64,000 nt of DNA. Source: Halothiobacillus sp. (GTDB taxonomy: Bacteria; Pseudomonadota; Gammaproteobacteria; JAAZVP01). The first letter of the stretch is position 1. Each line of letters opens with the position of its first letter. The stretch is from contig JAAZVP010000002.1 in the NCBI GenBank assembly GCA_018623495.1, forward strand, positions 1 through 64,000, read 5' to 3'. Below are positions 1 through 8,259 of this stretch, in pieces. The position numbers and the translations under genes were made by a program. The notes beneath the pieces are model-generated. The model was not told the origin of the DNA and did no database searches. It was given only the letters and a program-made list of their open reading frames with translations.

Positions 1-189
1 CCGCAGCGGGCCCTCGGCCATCTCACCCCGGTCCAGAAGCTCAAGGACTGGCAGGCCGGGCACCCGGAGTTATTCCGGAAGAAGGTCTATGATCAGACGG
101 GTCTTGACACATATGGAACCCCCGGCGGGATGTCAAAACATTGTCACCCAAGGCCAGCGATCTCGGTAACGGCGTCCAGCTGCGGCTGA
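1..189 (+). mobile_element. Transposase, C-terminal tail (partial at window edge)
   Basis: The first reading frame is open from the window edge to a TGA at 187-189. Its residues include RALGHLTPVQKLKDWQ and FRKKVYDQTGLDT, the typical end of DDE/integrase-core transposases of the IS3/IS481 type, where a 'LGxLTP' motif follows the catalytic core. Related proteins usually end at or near GLDT; here the frame runs on for about 25 further residues into the next gene, so the native stop may be lost. The element's right end is probably near 130-145, where TGTCA occurs twice 11 bases apart, but no inverted-repeat partner is visible inside the window. IS family and completeness cannot be decided from this fragment. 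Confidence 0.6.
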
Positions 190-1517
190 ACGGCGGTGTC
201 CTGCGCCTGCAGGGAACCGCCACCGGCGCCCAGGCCCCGGCCGAATGGCGCGTGGGCCAGCAGCTCCAGGCCCGGGTGCTCGCCCCCGCGCCCGACGGTG
301 GCCTGCGCCTGGCCGTGGGCGAACGGGTCCTGGCCGCCGCCCGGGGCCCGGAACTGCAGCCCGGCCAGGCACTGACCCTCAAGGTCCGCAGCCTGGAACC
401 GGGTCGCCCGCCGGTGCTCGAAGTCGCCGCGACACCGGGCACCACCCGGCTGGACCGCGTGGCCGCGCTACCGGAGCGCCAGCCGCCGGTCCACCTGGCC
501 CGGCTGGCCGCCAGTCCACCGGCGATCGGCTGGTACCGGGGCCAGACCGTTGCCGCGCAGGTCCTGCCGGCCCCGGCCGGCGAGGGCCGGCTGGCCGTCG
601 CCGGCCGGCAGCTGGTCACCGACCCCCTGCCCGGCCTGTCGAGCGGTCAGCCGGCCACCGTGCGCGTGCGCGAGCTGGCCGACGGCCGCCCGACACGGGT
701 CGAGGTCCTGCCCCGCGGCCCGTCCACCGGCCCGGCGGCGGGGACCCCCAGGCCCGCCCCGACGGTCGGGGTCCGTGACCTGCGCCCCGCCCCGCTGCCC
801 GCGGGCGTGGCCCCCGCCCTGGAGGGGCTGGGACGGATCCTGCCCGCGGCCGGGCAGCTGGTGCATGCCGCGGGCCTGCAGGAAGCGCTGGCCCGGTCGG
901 GGCTGTTCCTGGAGCACGACCTCGCCCTGGGACGCGCACCCGAGGGGGATCTCAAGGCGCAGCTGCTGCGGATTGCCCAGCGGCTGCGCGCCGGGACGCC
1001 CGAGCCCGCCCCGGCAGGGAACGCCGAGCGCGGCACCGGCACGCCCCTGCGCCTGCTCCAGGAACTGCGCGGCAGCTCGGAAGCGGCCCTCGAGCGCCTC
1101 CAGGGCCAGCAGGCCCAGTCACTGGGCGGCCGCGAGTCGGGCCAGTGGGCGCTCTACGCCGACCTTCCCTTCCACCTGGGCGAGGAGACCCGCAGCCTGG
1201 GACTGCGCCTGCGGCGCGAGGGCGGGAGCGAGGATGGCGACGGGCTCTGGCGCCTGTCGCTGTCCGTGGACCTGCCGACGCTGGGACCGCTCACCGCGCG
1301 GGTCACGCTGCAGGGGAGCGTCCTGCACGTGCATTTCTGGAGCGAGCGCCCCGCCGCCGTGCGCCTGATCGACGCCCACATCGAGCGGTTGCAGGCCCGG
1401 CTGGCGGCAGCCGGGCTGGAGCCCGGCCAGCTCGCCTGCCACCAGGGCCCACCGCCGGCGTGGGATCCGCCGCCCGGCGACGGCCCGCGACGCGCGCTGC
1501 TGGACGAGAAGGCATGA
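141..1517 (+). CDS. fliK: Flagellar hook-length control protein FliK-like
   Basis: A 458-residue Ala/Pro/Gly-rich protein. Residues about 1-230 are low-complexity with 'GQxLxARV' and 'GQxLTLKVRSLE' motifs seen in FliK-like N-terminal regions. Residues about 320-430 form a Flg_hook-type C-terminal domain (WALYADLPFHLGE, LSVDLPTLGPLTARVTLQG, LHVHFWSE). FliK proteins are secreted by the flagellar export apparatus, measure hook length and trigger the FlhB substrate switch. The first usable start is a TTG at 141 with no clear ribosome site, a few bases from the transposase tail, so the original 5' end may have been replaced. The stop overlaps the flhX start (ATGA). No other fliK is present upstream of fliL, so this may be the working copy or a second FliK-like protein. 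Confidence 0.75.
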   Translation: MSPKASDLGNGVQLRLNGGVLRLQGTATGAQAPAEWRVGQQLQARVLAPAPDGGLRLAVGERVLAAARGPELQPGQALTLKVRSLEPGRPPVLEVAATPGTTRLDRVAALPERQPPVHLARLAASPPAIGWYRGQTVAAQVLPAPAGEGRLAVAGRQLVTDPLPGLSSGQPATVRVRELADGRPTRVEVLPRGPSTGPAAGTPRPAPTVGVRDLRPAPLPAGVAPALEGLGRILPAAGQLVHAAGLQEALARSGLFLEHDLALGRAPEGDLKAQLLRIAQRLRAGTPEPAPAGNAERGTGTPLRLLQELRGSSEAALERLQGQQAQSLGGRESGQWALYADLPFHLGEETRSLGLRLRREGGSEDGDGLWRLSLSVDLPTLGPLTARVTLQGSVLHVHFWSERPAAVRLIDAHIERLQARLAAAGLEPGQLACHQGPPPAWDPPPGDGPRRALLDEKA

Positions 1518-1855
1518 GCGAGAAGAAGGATCCCGGGACCGAGCTGGCGGTGGCCCTGCACTACGACGGCGAGGGGGCACCCCGGGTGGTGGCCAGTGGC
1601 CGGGCGGAGCTGGCCGAGCGCATCGTCGCGCTGGCGCGGGAACACGACGTGCCGCTCGAGGAGAACCACGAGGTGGCGGCGGTGCTGGCGGAGCTGGAGC
1701 TGGGCAGCGAGATCCCCGAGGCGCTCTACCACGCCGTGGCCGAGATCCTGGCCTTCGCTTTCGCCCTCTCGGGGCGTCACCCGGATGACGTCGAGCGGGA
1801 CGAACCCGGCGGGGAGCCGGGCAGCGTGCTCAGCCCGGGTTCTGGTGAAGGGTGA
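1514..1855 (+). CDS. flhX: FlhX: stand-alone FlhB C-terminal domain protein
   Basis: A soluble 113-residue protein matching the cytoplasmic C-terminal domain of FlhB (EscU/YscU/HrcU family): residues about 11-95 (AVALHYDGEGAPRVVASG to the end of the fold) align with the FlhB segment just after its NPTH self-cleavage site. It has no transmembrane helices and no NPTH motif, so it resembles a free FlhB-CC fragment. In other flagellated bacteria FlhX-type proteins sit beside FliK and can assist or modify the export switch. Its ATG overlaps the FliK-like stop, and its 3' end overlaps the convergent DUF2802 gene by 26 bases. The last 20 residues are a Gly/Glu-rich tail. Confidence 0.8.
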   Translation: MSEKKDPGTELAVALHYDGEGAPRVVASGRAELAERIVALAREHDVPLEENHEVAAVLAELELGSEIPEALYHAVAEILAFAFALSGRHPDDVERDEPGGEPGSVLSPGSGEG

Positions 1856-2213
1856 CCAGCAGCTGGGCCTCGCTGCGCGAGAGGCCGAAATCCTCGACCA
1901 GGTCATCCACCGAGGCCCCCTTGGCCACCATGCGGATGGCCTGGGCATAGCGTCCCCCGTCACCGGATTCCATGCGCTCGAGGCGCTCGAGCTTCTCGCG
2001 CAGCTGGCGCAGCTCGCCCTCGAGACGCGCCAGCGTGCGGCCCATGCCCAGGGCGCTGGCCCGCAGGGCGGCGAGCTCCTTGCCGTCCATCTCGCCGGCC
2101 TCGGCGGCCGGGGGCGGGGGATCGGCGACCGCGGGCGGGCGCCGCCAGGCCAGCCAGGCCAGGACCAGGCTGACCAGCGCCACCAGCACCGCGAGCAGCG
2201 ACAGCCAGAGCAT
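1830..2213 (-). CDS. DUF2802 domain protein of the chemotaxis locus
   Basis: 127 residues: an N-terminal membrane anchor (about residues 1-23, LLAVLVALVSLVLAWLAW), a Pro-rich spacer, a coiled coil (about 55-82, heptad-like LEGELRQLREKLERLERM) and a C-terminal helix-turn-helix-like segment (about 88-125, AIRMVAKGASVDDLVEDFGLSRSEAQLL). This is the DUF2802 architecture commonly found directly after cheW in polar-flagellate gammaproteobacteria. The start overlaps the cheW stop (TGATG), so it is the last gene of the che operon. Its biochemical role is not established; membrane anchoring plus coiled coil suggests a structural or signalling partner of the flagellar pole, which is inference. Confidence 0.75.
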   Translation of the reverse strand: MLWLSLLAVLVALVSLVLAWLAWRRPPAVADPPPPAAEAGEMDGKELAALRASALGMGRTLARLEGELRQLREKLERLERMESGDGGRYAQAIRMVAKGASVDDLVEDFGLSRSEAQLLVTLHQNPG

Positions 2214-2734
2214 CAGGCGCTCCGCTTCGCGGCCCCCTCGCGGGCGATGAGGCGCTCGACGTCGAGCAGGATCAGCAGGTTCTCGCCGGTGCTCACCACG
2301 CCCTGGATGAAGCGGCTGCCCTCGTCGTTGGAGGCGCCGGGAGCGGTGTCGATGGCATCGTCCGAGACCTCCTCCACCTCGGCCACGGAATCCACCACGA
2401 TGCCCACGGAGTCCTCGTCCACGTCGAGGATGATGATGCGGGTGGACTCGTCGTAGGACTGCGGCGGCAATCCCATGCGCTTGCGGGTGTCGAGCACCGG
2501 CACGACGTTGCCGCGCAGGTTGATGATGCCGAGGATGTAGGGCGGCGCACCCGGTACCGGGGCGATGTCCACCTGCTTGAGCACCTCCTGGACCTTGAGC
2601 ACGTCCACCGCGTAGGTCTCGCCTTCGATGGTGAAGCTCACCCACTGGGTGGTCGGGCCCTTGGGCGCATCCTCGTCGTTGCCGGCGGTGTCGTACTCGG
2701 CGTGTTCCAGCTGCTTGGCTTCTCTCGGGTCCAT
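2213..2734 (-). CDS. cheW: CheW chemotaxis coupling protein
   Basis: A CheW SH3-like adaptor linking chemoreceptors to CheA. After a short N-terminal extension the fold runs from TTQWVSFTIEGETYAVDV to the end, with the canonical PGAPPYILGIINLRGNVVPVLD core and the FIQGVVSTGENLLILLDVERL C-terminal strands. The chosen ATG has GGAGGG four bases upstream. An alternative ATG at 2752, six codons earlier, overlaps the parP stop (ATGA) but has no Shine-Dalgarno. It lies between parP and the DUF2802 gene, as in other parC-parP-cheW clusters. Confidence 0.9.
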   Translation of the reverse strand: MDPREAKQLEHAEYDTAGNDEDAPKGPTTQWVSFTIEGETYAVDVLKVQEVLKQVDIAPVPGAPPYILGIINLRGNVVPVLDTRKRMGLPPQSYDESTRIIILDVDEDSVGIVVDSVAEVEEVSDDAIDTAPGASNDEGSRFIQGVVSTGENLLILLDVERLIAREGAAKRSA

Positions 2735-2748
2735 AGCGCCCTCCGCGG

Positions 2749-3507
2749 TCATGCCGGGCCGTCGAGGCCGGCCAGTTCGGTCAGGATCTGGTCGGGGTCG
2801 AGGATCCGCTGGCCATCGGCGGTGAGACCCGCGCCCCACTGCCAATCACCGCCCTGCCAGTCGACTTCGTCCACCGCCACCTGCACCACCTCACCCACGC
2901 GGTCACAGGTCAGCCCCCACATGCCCTCGTCGCCCACCAGCACGTGGCCGGCACCGCGGGCCTCGCCCCCGGCCGGGCCCAGGCGGCGGGCATCGGCCAC
3001 CGGCAACCGGCCGCCGTTGCGCGGCAGGAAACCGGCGAGCCAGCCGGGGCCGCCGGCGGCGGCCTCGATCTTCTCGGCCGGCAGCACGGTCTGCAGCCGC
3101 GCCAGCGGCAACGCCAGCGTGGTCTCGCCCACCGTCACGGTGAGTGCCTGGAAGTCCTCCCCGGCCCACTCGGGCGGTTCCGCCGACGGGGCGGGCTCGG
3201 GGGCGGGCGAGACCGCGGCCGGGCCCTCGCCGGCTTCGGGCGCGGGCTCGGCGGCCGCCGGCGCCTCCGGGGCGACGTCCACCGACTCGGCCGCGTCGAT
3301 CTCCGCCTCGGCGGGTTCCGCGGCCACCGGGTCGGCGATCTCGCCTTGCCCGCCCGGCACGGCCTCGTTGGCCGGCTCGGCGGCCTCGTCCACCGGGCCG
3401 ATGGCGCCGGGCTGTTGCTTCTCGGCGGGCTCGTCGCCCAGCAGGGAGTCGATGTAGCGGGTGACCGCCACACCCTGGTCGAGTAGATGCTGTCGCTGTC
3501 TGCTCAT
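2749..3507 (-). CDS. parP: ParP-like CheW-domain chemotaxis array protein
   Basis: 252 residues. A conserved N-terminal segment (RYIDSLLGDEPAE, about 17-29) is followed by a long Ala/Pro/Glu-rich linker (about 30-135) and a C-terminal CheW-like domain (about 140-245: FQALTVTVGETTLALPLARL, GWLAGFLPRNGGRLPVADA). This layout, and its place between a ParA-type ATPase and cheW, fit ParP, which in Vibrio binds ParC and CheA and anchors chemotaxis arrays at the pole. The start overlaps the parC stop (ATGA). The domain lacks the glycine-rich 'GIINLRG' loop of genuine CheW, consistent with an array-positioning role. A diverged CheW is the alternative. Confidence 0.7.
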   Translation of the reverse strand: MSRQRQHLLDQGVAVTRYIDSLLGDEPAEKQQPGAIGPVDEAAEPANEAVPGGQGEIADPVAAEPAEAEIDAAESVDVAPEAPAAAEPAPEAGEGPAAVSPAPEPAPSAEPPEWAGEDFQALTVTVGETTLALPLARLQTVLPAEKIEAAAGGPGWLAGFLPRNGGRLPVADARRLGPAGGEARGAGHVLVGDEGMWGLTCDRVGEVVQVAVDEVDWQGGDWQWGAGLTADGQRILDPDQILTELAGLDGPA

Positions 3508-4304
3508 CGTGCCGTCCCCGTGGCCGCGACACCGGGTTCATCCTCCTGGCGCAGGAGATACTCCAGGAACTGGCGATAGGCCTTCGCCCCGCGCGAGTAG
3601 GGCTTGAGGTCGGAGAGCGGGCGACCGGCCCGGCTGGCCTCGCGGAACAGCGTGTCCACGGGGATCACCGAGTGCCAGAGCTCCCGGGGATATTCCGACT
3701 TCAGCGATTCCAGCGCCTGGGGCGCGGCGCGCACCCGCCGATCGTACATGGTCGGCAGGATGGTGTAGTCGATCTCGCTGCCCAGCGAACGGGCCACCAT
3801 GCCGATGGTGTTGATCATCCGGTCGAGCCCCTTGAGCGCGAGGAACTCGGTCTGCACCGGGATGATCAGGCGCTCGCAGGCCGCCAGGGCGTTGATCATC
3901 AGCACGCCCAGCATGGGCGGGCAGTCGATCACCGTGTAGTCGAAGTCGTCCTCGAGCTGGTCGAGGGTGCGGGCCACCACCCGGCCCATACCGTTGCGCG
4001 AACCCAGCTGGCGGTCGAGGGTCGCCAGGGCCGGGGACGCCGGCATCAGGGAGAGGTTCTCCGTGGCCGTGGGCTCGATCAGCTCGCTGGACACGCCGTG
4101 CGGGCTGGCAGGATCGAAGAGCGAGTAGACGCCCCGCTCCACGGCCTCGGGGTCGCGGCCGAAGTAGCTGGTCAGCGACCCGTGGGGGTCGAGATCGAGC
4201 AACAGGGTGCGGTAACCGCGCTTGGCCAGAAAGCCGGCGAGGGTCACGGCGGTGGTGGTCTTGCCCACCCCGCCCTTCTGATTGGCAACTGCCCAGACGT
4301 CCAT
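3504..4304 (-). CDS. parC: ParC: ParA-family ATPase positioning chemotaxis arrays
   Basis: 266 residues of the ParA/MinD fold with a deviant Walker A motif KGGVGKTTT at about residues 10-18, the DLDPHGSLTSYFG switch, and DYTVIDCPPMLGVLMINAL as Walker B. ParC homologues set up polar localisation of chemoreceptor arrays together with ParP. It is distinct from chromosomal ParA: no parB or parS is nearby and it lies inside the che operon, directly after cheB (4 bases) and overlapping parP. The ATG at 4304 was chosen because the fold begins at once (MDVWAVANQKGG); the upstream in-frame extension overlaps cheB. Confidence 0.82.
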   Translation of the reverse strand: MDVWAVANQKGGVGKTTTAVTLAGFLAKRGYRTLLLDLDPHGSLTSYFGRDPEAVERGVYSLFDPASPHGVSSELIEPTATENLSLMPASPALATLDRQLGSRNGMGRVVARTLDQLEDDFDYTVIDCPPMLGVLMINALAACERLIIPVQTEFLALKGLDRMINTIGMVARSLGSEIDYTILPTMYDRRVRAAPQALESLKSEYPRELWHSVIPVDTLFREASRAGRPLSDLKPYSRGAKAYRQFLEYLLRQEDEPGVAATGTAR

Positions 4305-4308
4305 CTGA

Positions 4309-5373
4309 CTAACCTCCCAGCCGCTTGGCCATCTCGTCGAGAGACATGATGCTGTCCGCCAGCCCGGCATCCGCCACCGCGGCGGGCATGCCGTAGACCA
4401 CACTGCTGGCCTCGTCCTGGGCCCAGATCGTCGACCCGGCCTCCTTGAGCGCGCGGGCGCCCTCGCGCCCGTCGGCCCCCATGCCGGTGAGCACCACCCC
4501 CAGCACGTCTCCGGCCAGGCTGCGCGCGGCGGTGGCGAAGGCCAGGTCCACGCTCGGCCGGTAGTGGTCGTCGGAGCGCGGCTCGCGCAGTTGCAGCCGC
4601 GGCGCCCCCGGCTTGCCGGTGACCAGCGTGTGGCGCCCGCCGGGGGCCACGTAGACGTGACCCGGCAGAAGGCTCTCGCCGTCCTCGGCCTCCTTGACCG
4701 CGAGCGGCAGGCTGCGGTCGAGGCGCGCGGCGAAGGCCTGGGTGAACAGGGCCGGCATGTGCTGTACCAGCAAGATCGGTGCCGGGAAGCTCGCGCGCAG
4801 GGTGTTGAGCACCCTCGGCAGCGCGGCCGGCCCGCCGGTGGAGGCCCCGATCACCACCAGCCGCGTGCCCGCGGGGATGCCCGGCTTCGACGCCCCGCCC
4901 CGGCCGGCGGGTGCGGCCCGCTCCGGGCGCGGCTGGGGCGCCGGCGTGGGCGCAGGTGACGGCGCGCGGACGCGGTGGGCGCCACTGATTTGACGGATCT
5001 TCTCCACCAGCGAGCGTTCCTGGCCGCCCATGCCGCGGCCCGCCTCGCTCAGTCGCTTGGGGAAGAAGTCGGTGGCCCCCGCCGCCAGGGCGTCCATGGT
5101 GGCCTTGGCACCGTCGACGGTGAGGGCCGAGAGCATCAGCACCCGCGTGGGCTGGCGACGCATGATCGCCTTGACCGCCGAGATCCCGTCCATGCGCGGC
5201 ATCTCGACGTCCATGGTCACCACGTCGGGCCGCAGCTCCACGGCCCTGGCCACGCCCTGCTCGCCGTCGGCGGCGACGCCCACCACTTCCATGTCGCTCT
5301 CGGCCTCCAGCAGCCGGGTCAGCGCCCGGCGGAAGAAGGCCGAATCGTCAACGATCAGAACGCGTGTGGCCAA
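4309..5373 (-). CDS. cheB: CheB chemoreceptor glutamate methylesterase/deamidase
   Basis: 354 residues. The receiver domain (1-125) has the acidic pair D9/D10 and phospho-acceptor D55 (VVTMDVEMP). A Pro/Ala-rich linker (135-168) leads to the methylesterase domain with catalytic triad candidates S178 (GASTGGP), H205 (LVQHMP) and D301 (GMGADG). CheB removes methyl groups from receptors and mediates adaptation; CheA phosphorylates it. Translation appears to begin at TTG (5371-5373), with GAGAGG just upstream. No motC/motD pair lies between cheB and parC, unlike in many pseudomonads. There is no linked cheR in the window. Confidence 0.95.
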   Translation of the reverse strand: MATRVLIVDDSAFFRRALTRLLEAESDMEVVGVAADGEQGVARAVELRPDVVTMDVEMPRMDGISAVKAIMRRQPTRVLMLSALTVDGAKATMDALAAGATDFFPKRLSEAGRGMGGQERSLVEKIRQISGAHRVRAPSPAPTPAPQPRPERAAPAGRGGASKPGIPAGTRLVVIGASTGGPAALPRVLNTLRASFPAPILLVQHMPALFTQAFAARLDRSLPLAVKEAEDGESLLPGHVYVAPGGRHTLVTGKPGAPRLQLREPRSDDHYRPSVDLAFATAARSLAGDVLGVVLTGMGADGREGARALKEAGSTIWAQDEASSVVYGMPAAVADAGLADSIMSLDEMAKRLGG

Positions 5374-5399
5374 AGCCTCTCAACTCCTCGTCGTGGGGG

Positions 5400-7472
5400 T
5401 CAGGCCGCTCGCCGGCCGCCCCGGGCGTAGTGCCGGAAAAGGCCGGAGAGATCGAGGATCATGGCGATGTGTCCCTCGCCGGTGATGGTCGCGCCGGCGA
5501 CGCCGGGCACGCCGTGGAGCAGCTCGCCCAGGGGCTTGATCACCACCTCCTCCTGGCCCAGCACGCGGTCGACCACCAGCCCGGCGATCTGGTTGCCCAC
5601 CTGTACCAGCACCGCCTGGGGATCGTCCGCCTCGCCCGCCTCGGACTCGAGCGGGTCGGAGACCAGCCAGTCGCCCAGGTGGTAGATGGGCACCGCCCGG
5701 TCGCGCACGTTGATGGACTTCTGGCCGTCCACCACGTTGATCTTGCGGCCCTCGAAATCGATGATCTCGCTGATGTTGCCCAGCGGCATGGCGAACTTGC
5801 GGCCGCCGACCACCACCATCAGGGTGGGCAGGATCGCCAGGGTCAACGGCACCTTGATGCGCAGCATGGTGCCGCCGTTGGGCTCCGAGTCGATATCCAC
5901 CGTCCCGGAGAGCTTGTTGATGGCGGTCTTGACCACGTCCATGCCCACGCCGCGGCCGGAGATGTCGGAGATCTCGTCCTTGGTGGAGAAGCCCGGCATC
6001 AGGATGACCTCGTAGCATTCCTGCTCGGTCATGCGCGCGGCGGCCTGCTCGTCCATCAGCCCCTTCTCCACTGCCTTGCTGCGCAGCTTTTCGGGATCCA
6101 TGCCCTTGCCGTCGTCGCTGATCGACAGGAGGATGTGATCCCCCTCCTGCGAGGCCGACAGCTTGACCTGTCCGGCCCGCGCCTTGCCCTTGGCCTCGCG
6201 CTCGTCGGGCATTTCGATGCCGTGGTCGACGGCATTGCGCACCAGGTGGATGAGCGGGTCGGCCAGCGCCTCGACCAGGTTCTTGTCCAGGTCGGTGTCC
6301 TCGCCCTCCATCACCAGGTTGACCTCCTTGCCCAGCTGGCGCGAGAGGTCGCGGATGACCCGCGGGAAGCGGCCGAAGACCTTCTTGATCGGCTGCATGC
6401 GGGTCTTCATCACCGCCGCCTGGAGGTCGGAGGTGACCATGTCCAGGTTGGCGATGGCCTTGCTGATCTTGCCCTCTTCCTCGCGCGACTGGAGGGTGTT
6501 GAGCTGGTTGCGCACCAGCACCAGTTCGCCCACCAGGTTCATGATGGCGTCCAGTCGGCTGGTATCCACGCGGATCAGTTCCTGCTTGGGCTGGGCGGGC
6601 TTCTTGGCGGGCCTGGACTGGGCCCCGTCGCCCTTGGCGGGCGGCGCGGCCGCCCTGGCGGACTCGGCCCCGGGCGGGGCGGACTCGGGCTTTCTCGCCG
6701 GCGGCTCCGCCCTGGCCGGTGCCGGGGCCGCGGCGGCCTTGTCCCCGGGGCTGCCGGGACCCTTGCCCTCGCCGTGCAGGTTGTCGAGCAGCTGCTCGAA
6801 CTCGTCCTCGCTGATCTCGTCGGAATCGGCGGGCGCCCTGGCGCTCTTCTCCGCGGCCGCCTCGGCCGGCTTGCCCTGGTGCTGGCCCTCGCCGTGGAGC
6901 TTGTCGAGCAGCTGTTCGAACTCGTCGTCGGTGATCTCGTCGGAGGCCGGCTGCTCGCCGGATTCACCGGCGGCCTGGTCGCGCTCGCGGGCGGCCTCGA
7001 TGGAGGCCATCAGGTCGGGCTCGTTTTCCTCGTCGGCCGCCTCGGGCGCGGACGCTTCCCCGGCGGTCTCGCCGGCCTCGTCCTCGCCGTCACGCAGCCG
7101 CTCGAGCGCCCGCAGCAGGGACTCGGGGGCCGCCTCGGGGGGCTCGCCGGCCTGCAGGCTGGCGAACTGGGCGTTGAGGACGTCGAGGACCTCGAGCATG
7201 ACGTCCATCAGGTGGGTCGTCATGCCCCGCTCGCCGTTGCGCAGCAGGTTGAAGACATCCTCCGCCCGGTGGCAGACCTCCACCAGCGGGTCGAGTTCGA
7301 GAAAGCCCGCCCCGCCCTTGATGGTGTGGAAGCTGCGGAAGACCGAGTTGAGCAGGTCGGGGTCGTCGGAGCTCTGCTCGAGGTCGATCAACTGCTGGTT
7401 GAGGCCCTCGAGCAGCTCGCCGGCCTCGACCAGGAAGTCCTGGAGGAGCTCGTTGTCCGCATCAAATCCCAT
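5400..7472 (-). CDS. cheA: CheA chemotaxis histidine kinase
   Basis: 690 residues. One Hpt domain (1-110) carries the phosphorylatable H49 (SFHTIKGGAGFLEL). There is no recognisable folded P2 domain. Instead a long acidic and Ala/Pro-rich linker (110-300) holds two copies of a motif, TDDEFEQLLDKLHGEG (181-196) and SEDEFEQLLDNLHGEG (221-236). Dimerisation (about 310-370), ATPase (NAVDHGIEMP N-box, DDGKGMD G1, GRGVGMDVV G2) and C-terminal CheW-like regulatory domains follow. CheA autophosphorylates and passes phosphate to CheY and CheB. It lies 18 bases after cheZ and 26 before cheB. Confidence 0.96.
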   Translation of the reverse strand: MGFDADNELLQDFLVEAGELLEGLNQQLIDLEQSSDDPDLLNSVFRSFHTIKGGAGFLELDPLVEVCHRAEDVFNLLRNGERGMTTHLMDVMLEVLDVLNAQFASLQAGEPPEAAPESLLRALERLRDGEDEAGETAGEASAPEAADEENEPDLMASIEAARERDQAAGESGEQPASDEITDDEFEQLLDKLHGEGQHQGKPAEAAAEKSARAPADSDEISEDEFEQLLDNLHGEGKGPGSPGDKAAAAPAPARAEPPARKPESAPPGAESARAAAPPAKGDGAQSRPAKKPAQPKQELIRVDTSRLDAIMNLVGELVLVRNQLNTLQSREEEGKISKAIANLDMVTSDLQAAVMKTRMQPIKKVFGRFPRVIRDLSRQLGKEVNLVMEGEDTDLDKNLVEALADPLIHLVRNAVDHGIEMPDEREAKGKARAGQVKLSASQEGDHILLSISDDGKGMDPEKLRSKAVEKGLMDEQAAARMTEQECYEVILMPGFSTKDEISDISGRGVGMDVVKTAINKLSGTVDIDSEPNGGTMLRIKVPLTLAILPTLMVVVGGRKFAMPLGNISEIIDFEGRKINVVDGQKSINVRDRAVPIYHLGDWLVSDPLESEAGEADDPQAVLVQVGNQIAGLVVDRVLGQEEVVIKPLGELLHGVPGVAGATITGEGHIAMILDLSGLFRHYARGGRRAA

Positions 7473-7490
7473 GCCGCGCCCTCATGCTTG

Positions 7491-8249
7491 CTAGAAGCCC
7501 AGATCGGACAGCAGGTCGTCGACCTCGTCCTGGCTGCTGACCACGCCGTCCTCGGCCTGCTGTGCGGGTAGCACCGGGCCCTCGGCCTCGATGCCGCCCT
7601 TGCCTTTCGGCGCCTCCCCGCTCCGGGGGTTCACCTCGCCGAGCCGCTCGCCGGTGATCCGCAGCAGGTCCACCAGGTTTTCCTCCACCTCGCGGACCAT
7701 GTGGATCACCCGGCCGAGCACCTGGCCGGTGATGTCCTGGAATTCCTGTGCCATCAGGATATCGGTCAGGCGCTCGGAAACTTTACGCCCGTCCCGGCCC
7801 AGCGAGCGCAGGTAGGGCTGGATCTGGCCGATCAGGTCGACCAGCTCCTCGTTGTCGGAGGTGTCGGCACGGGACTGCAGGCGGTCGAGCAGTTTCTCCG
7901 AGCGTTCCTGGAGCCGCTCGAGGTAGGGGACACTGCTTTCCACGCCGGCCAGCGTGCGGTTGGCGGCCTGCTCGGTGAGGGTGATGACGTAGTTGAGCCG
8001 GTCCTGGGCCTCGGGGAGATCGTCCTCGGCCAGGCGCACCAAGTGGTCCTCGAGACCGATGTTGGTCAGCGACTCGTGCAGCCGCCGGGTGATCGCGCCC
8101 ACCTCCTCGAACAGCTCGCGGTCGGGCTCGCCGCCCATGGCGGCGAAGGCCTCGCGGGCACGGGTCTCGTCGCCGGACTCCATCGCCGCGTGCAGCTCGG
8201 CCACGCGGCGGCGGTTTTCCTCGGTGATGAACTGCTGCTCTTCACTCAT
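7491..8249 (-). CDS. cheZ: CheZ, CheY-phosphate phosphatase
   Basis: 252 residues, largely helical, as expected for the four-helix-bundle dimer. The catalytic segment AQEFQDITGQ is at 167-176 and supplies the Asp/Gln pair that activates water against CheY-P. The last 14 residues (239-252, SQDEVDDLLSDLGF) are the CheY-binding tail typical of the family. It shortens the CheY-P signal and so sets switching frequency. It lies 10 bases downstream of cheY, whose product it acts on. Confidence 0.95.
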   Translation of the reverse strand: MSEEQQFITEENRRRVAELHAAMESGDETRAREAFAAMGGEPDRELFEEVGAITRRLHESLTNIGLEDHLVRLAEDDLPEAQDRLNYVITLTEQAANRTLAGVESSVPYLERLQERSEKLLDRLQSRADTSDNEELVDLIGQIQPYLRSLGRDGRKVSERLTDILMAQEFQDITGQVLGRVIHMVREVEENLVDLLRITGERLGEVNPRSGEAPKGKGGIEAEGPVLPAQQAEDGVVSSQDEVDDLLSDLGF

Positions 8250-8259
8250 TCGCGGCCCC

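Noticed and set aside
5364..7571. A long + strand open frame opposite cheA
   Set aside because: Strong third-position G/C makes long antisense frames common here. Its product is repetitive in His, Gly, Leu and Val, without domains, and cheA on the other strand is unmistakable.
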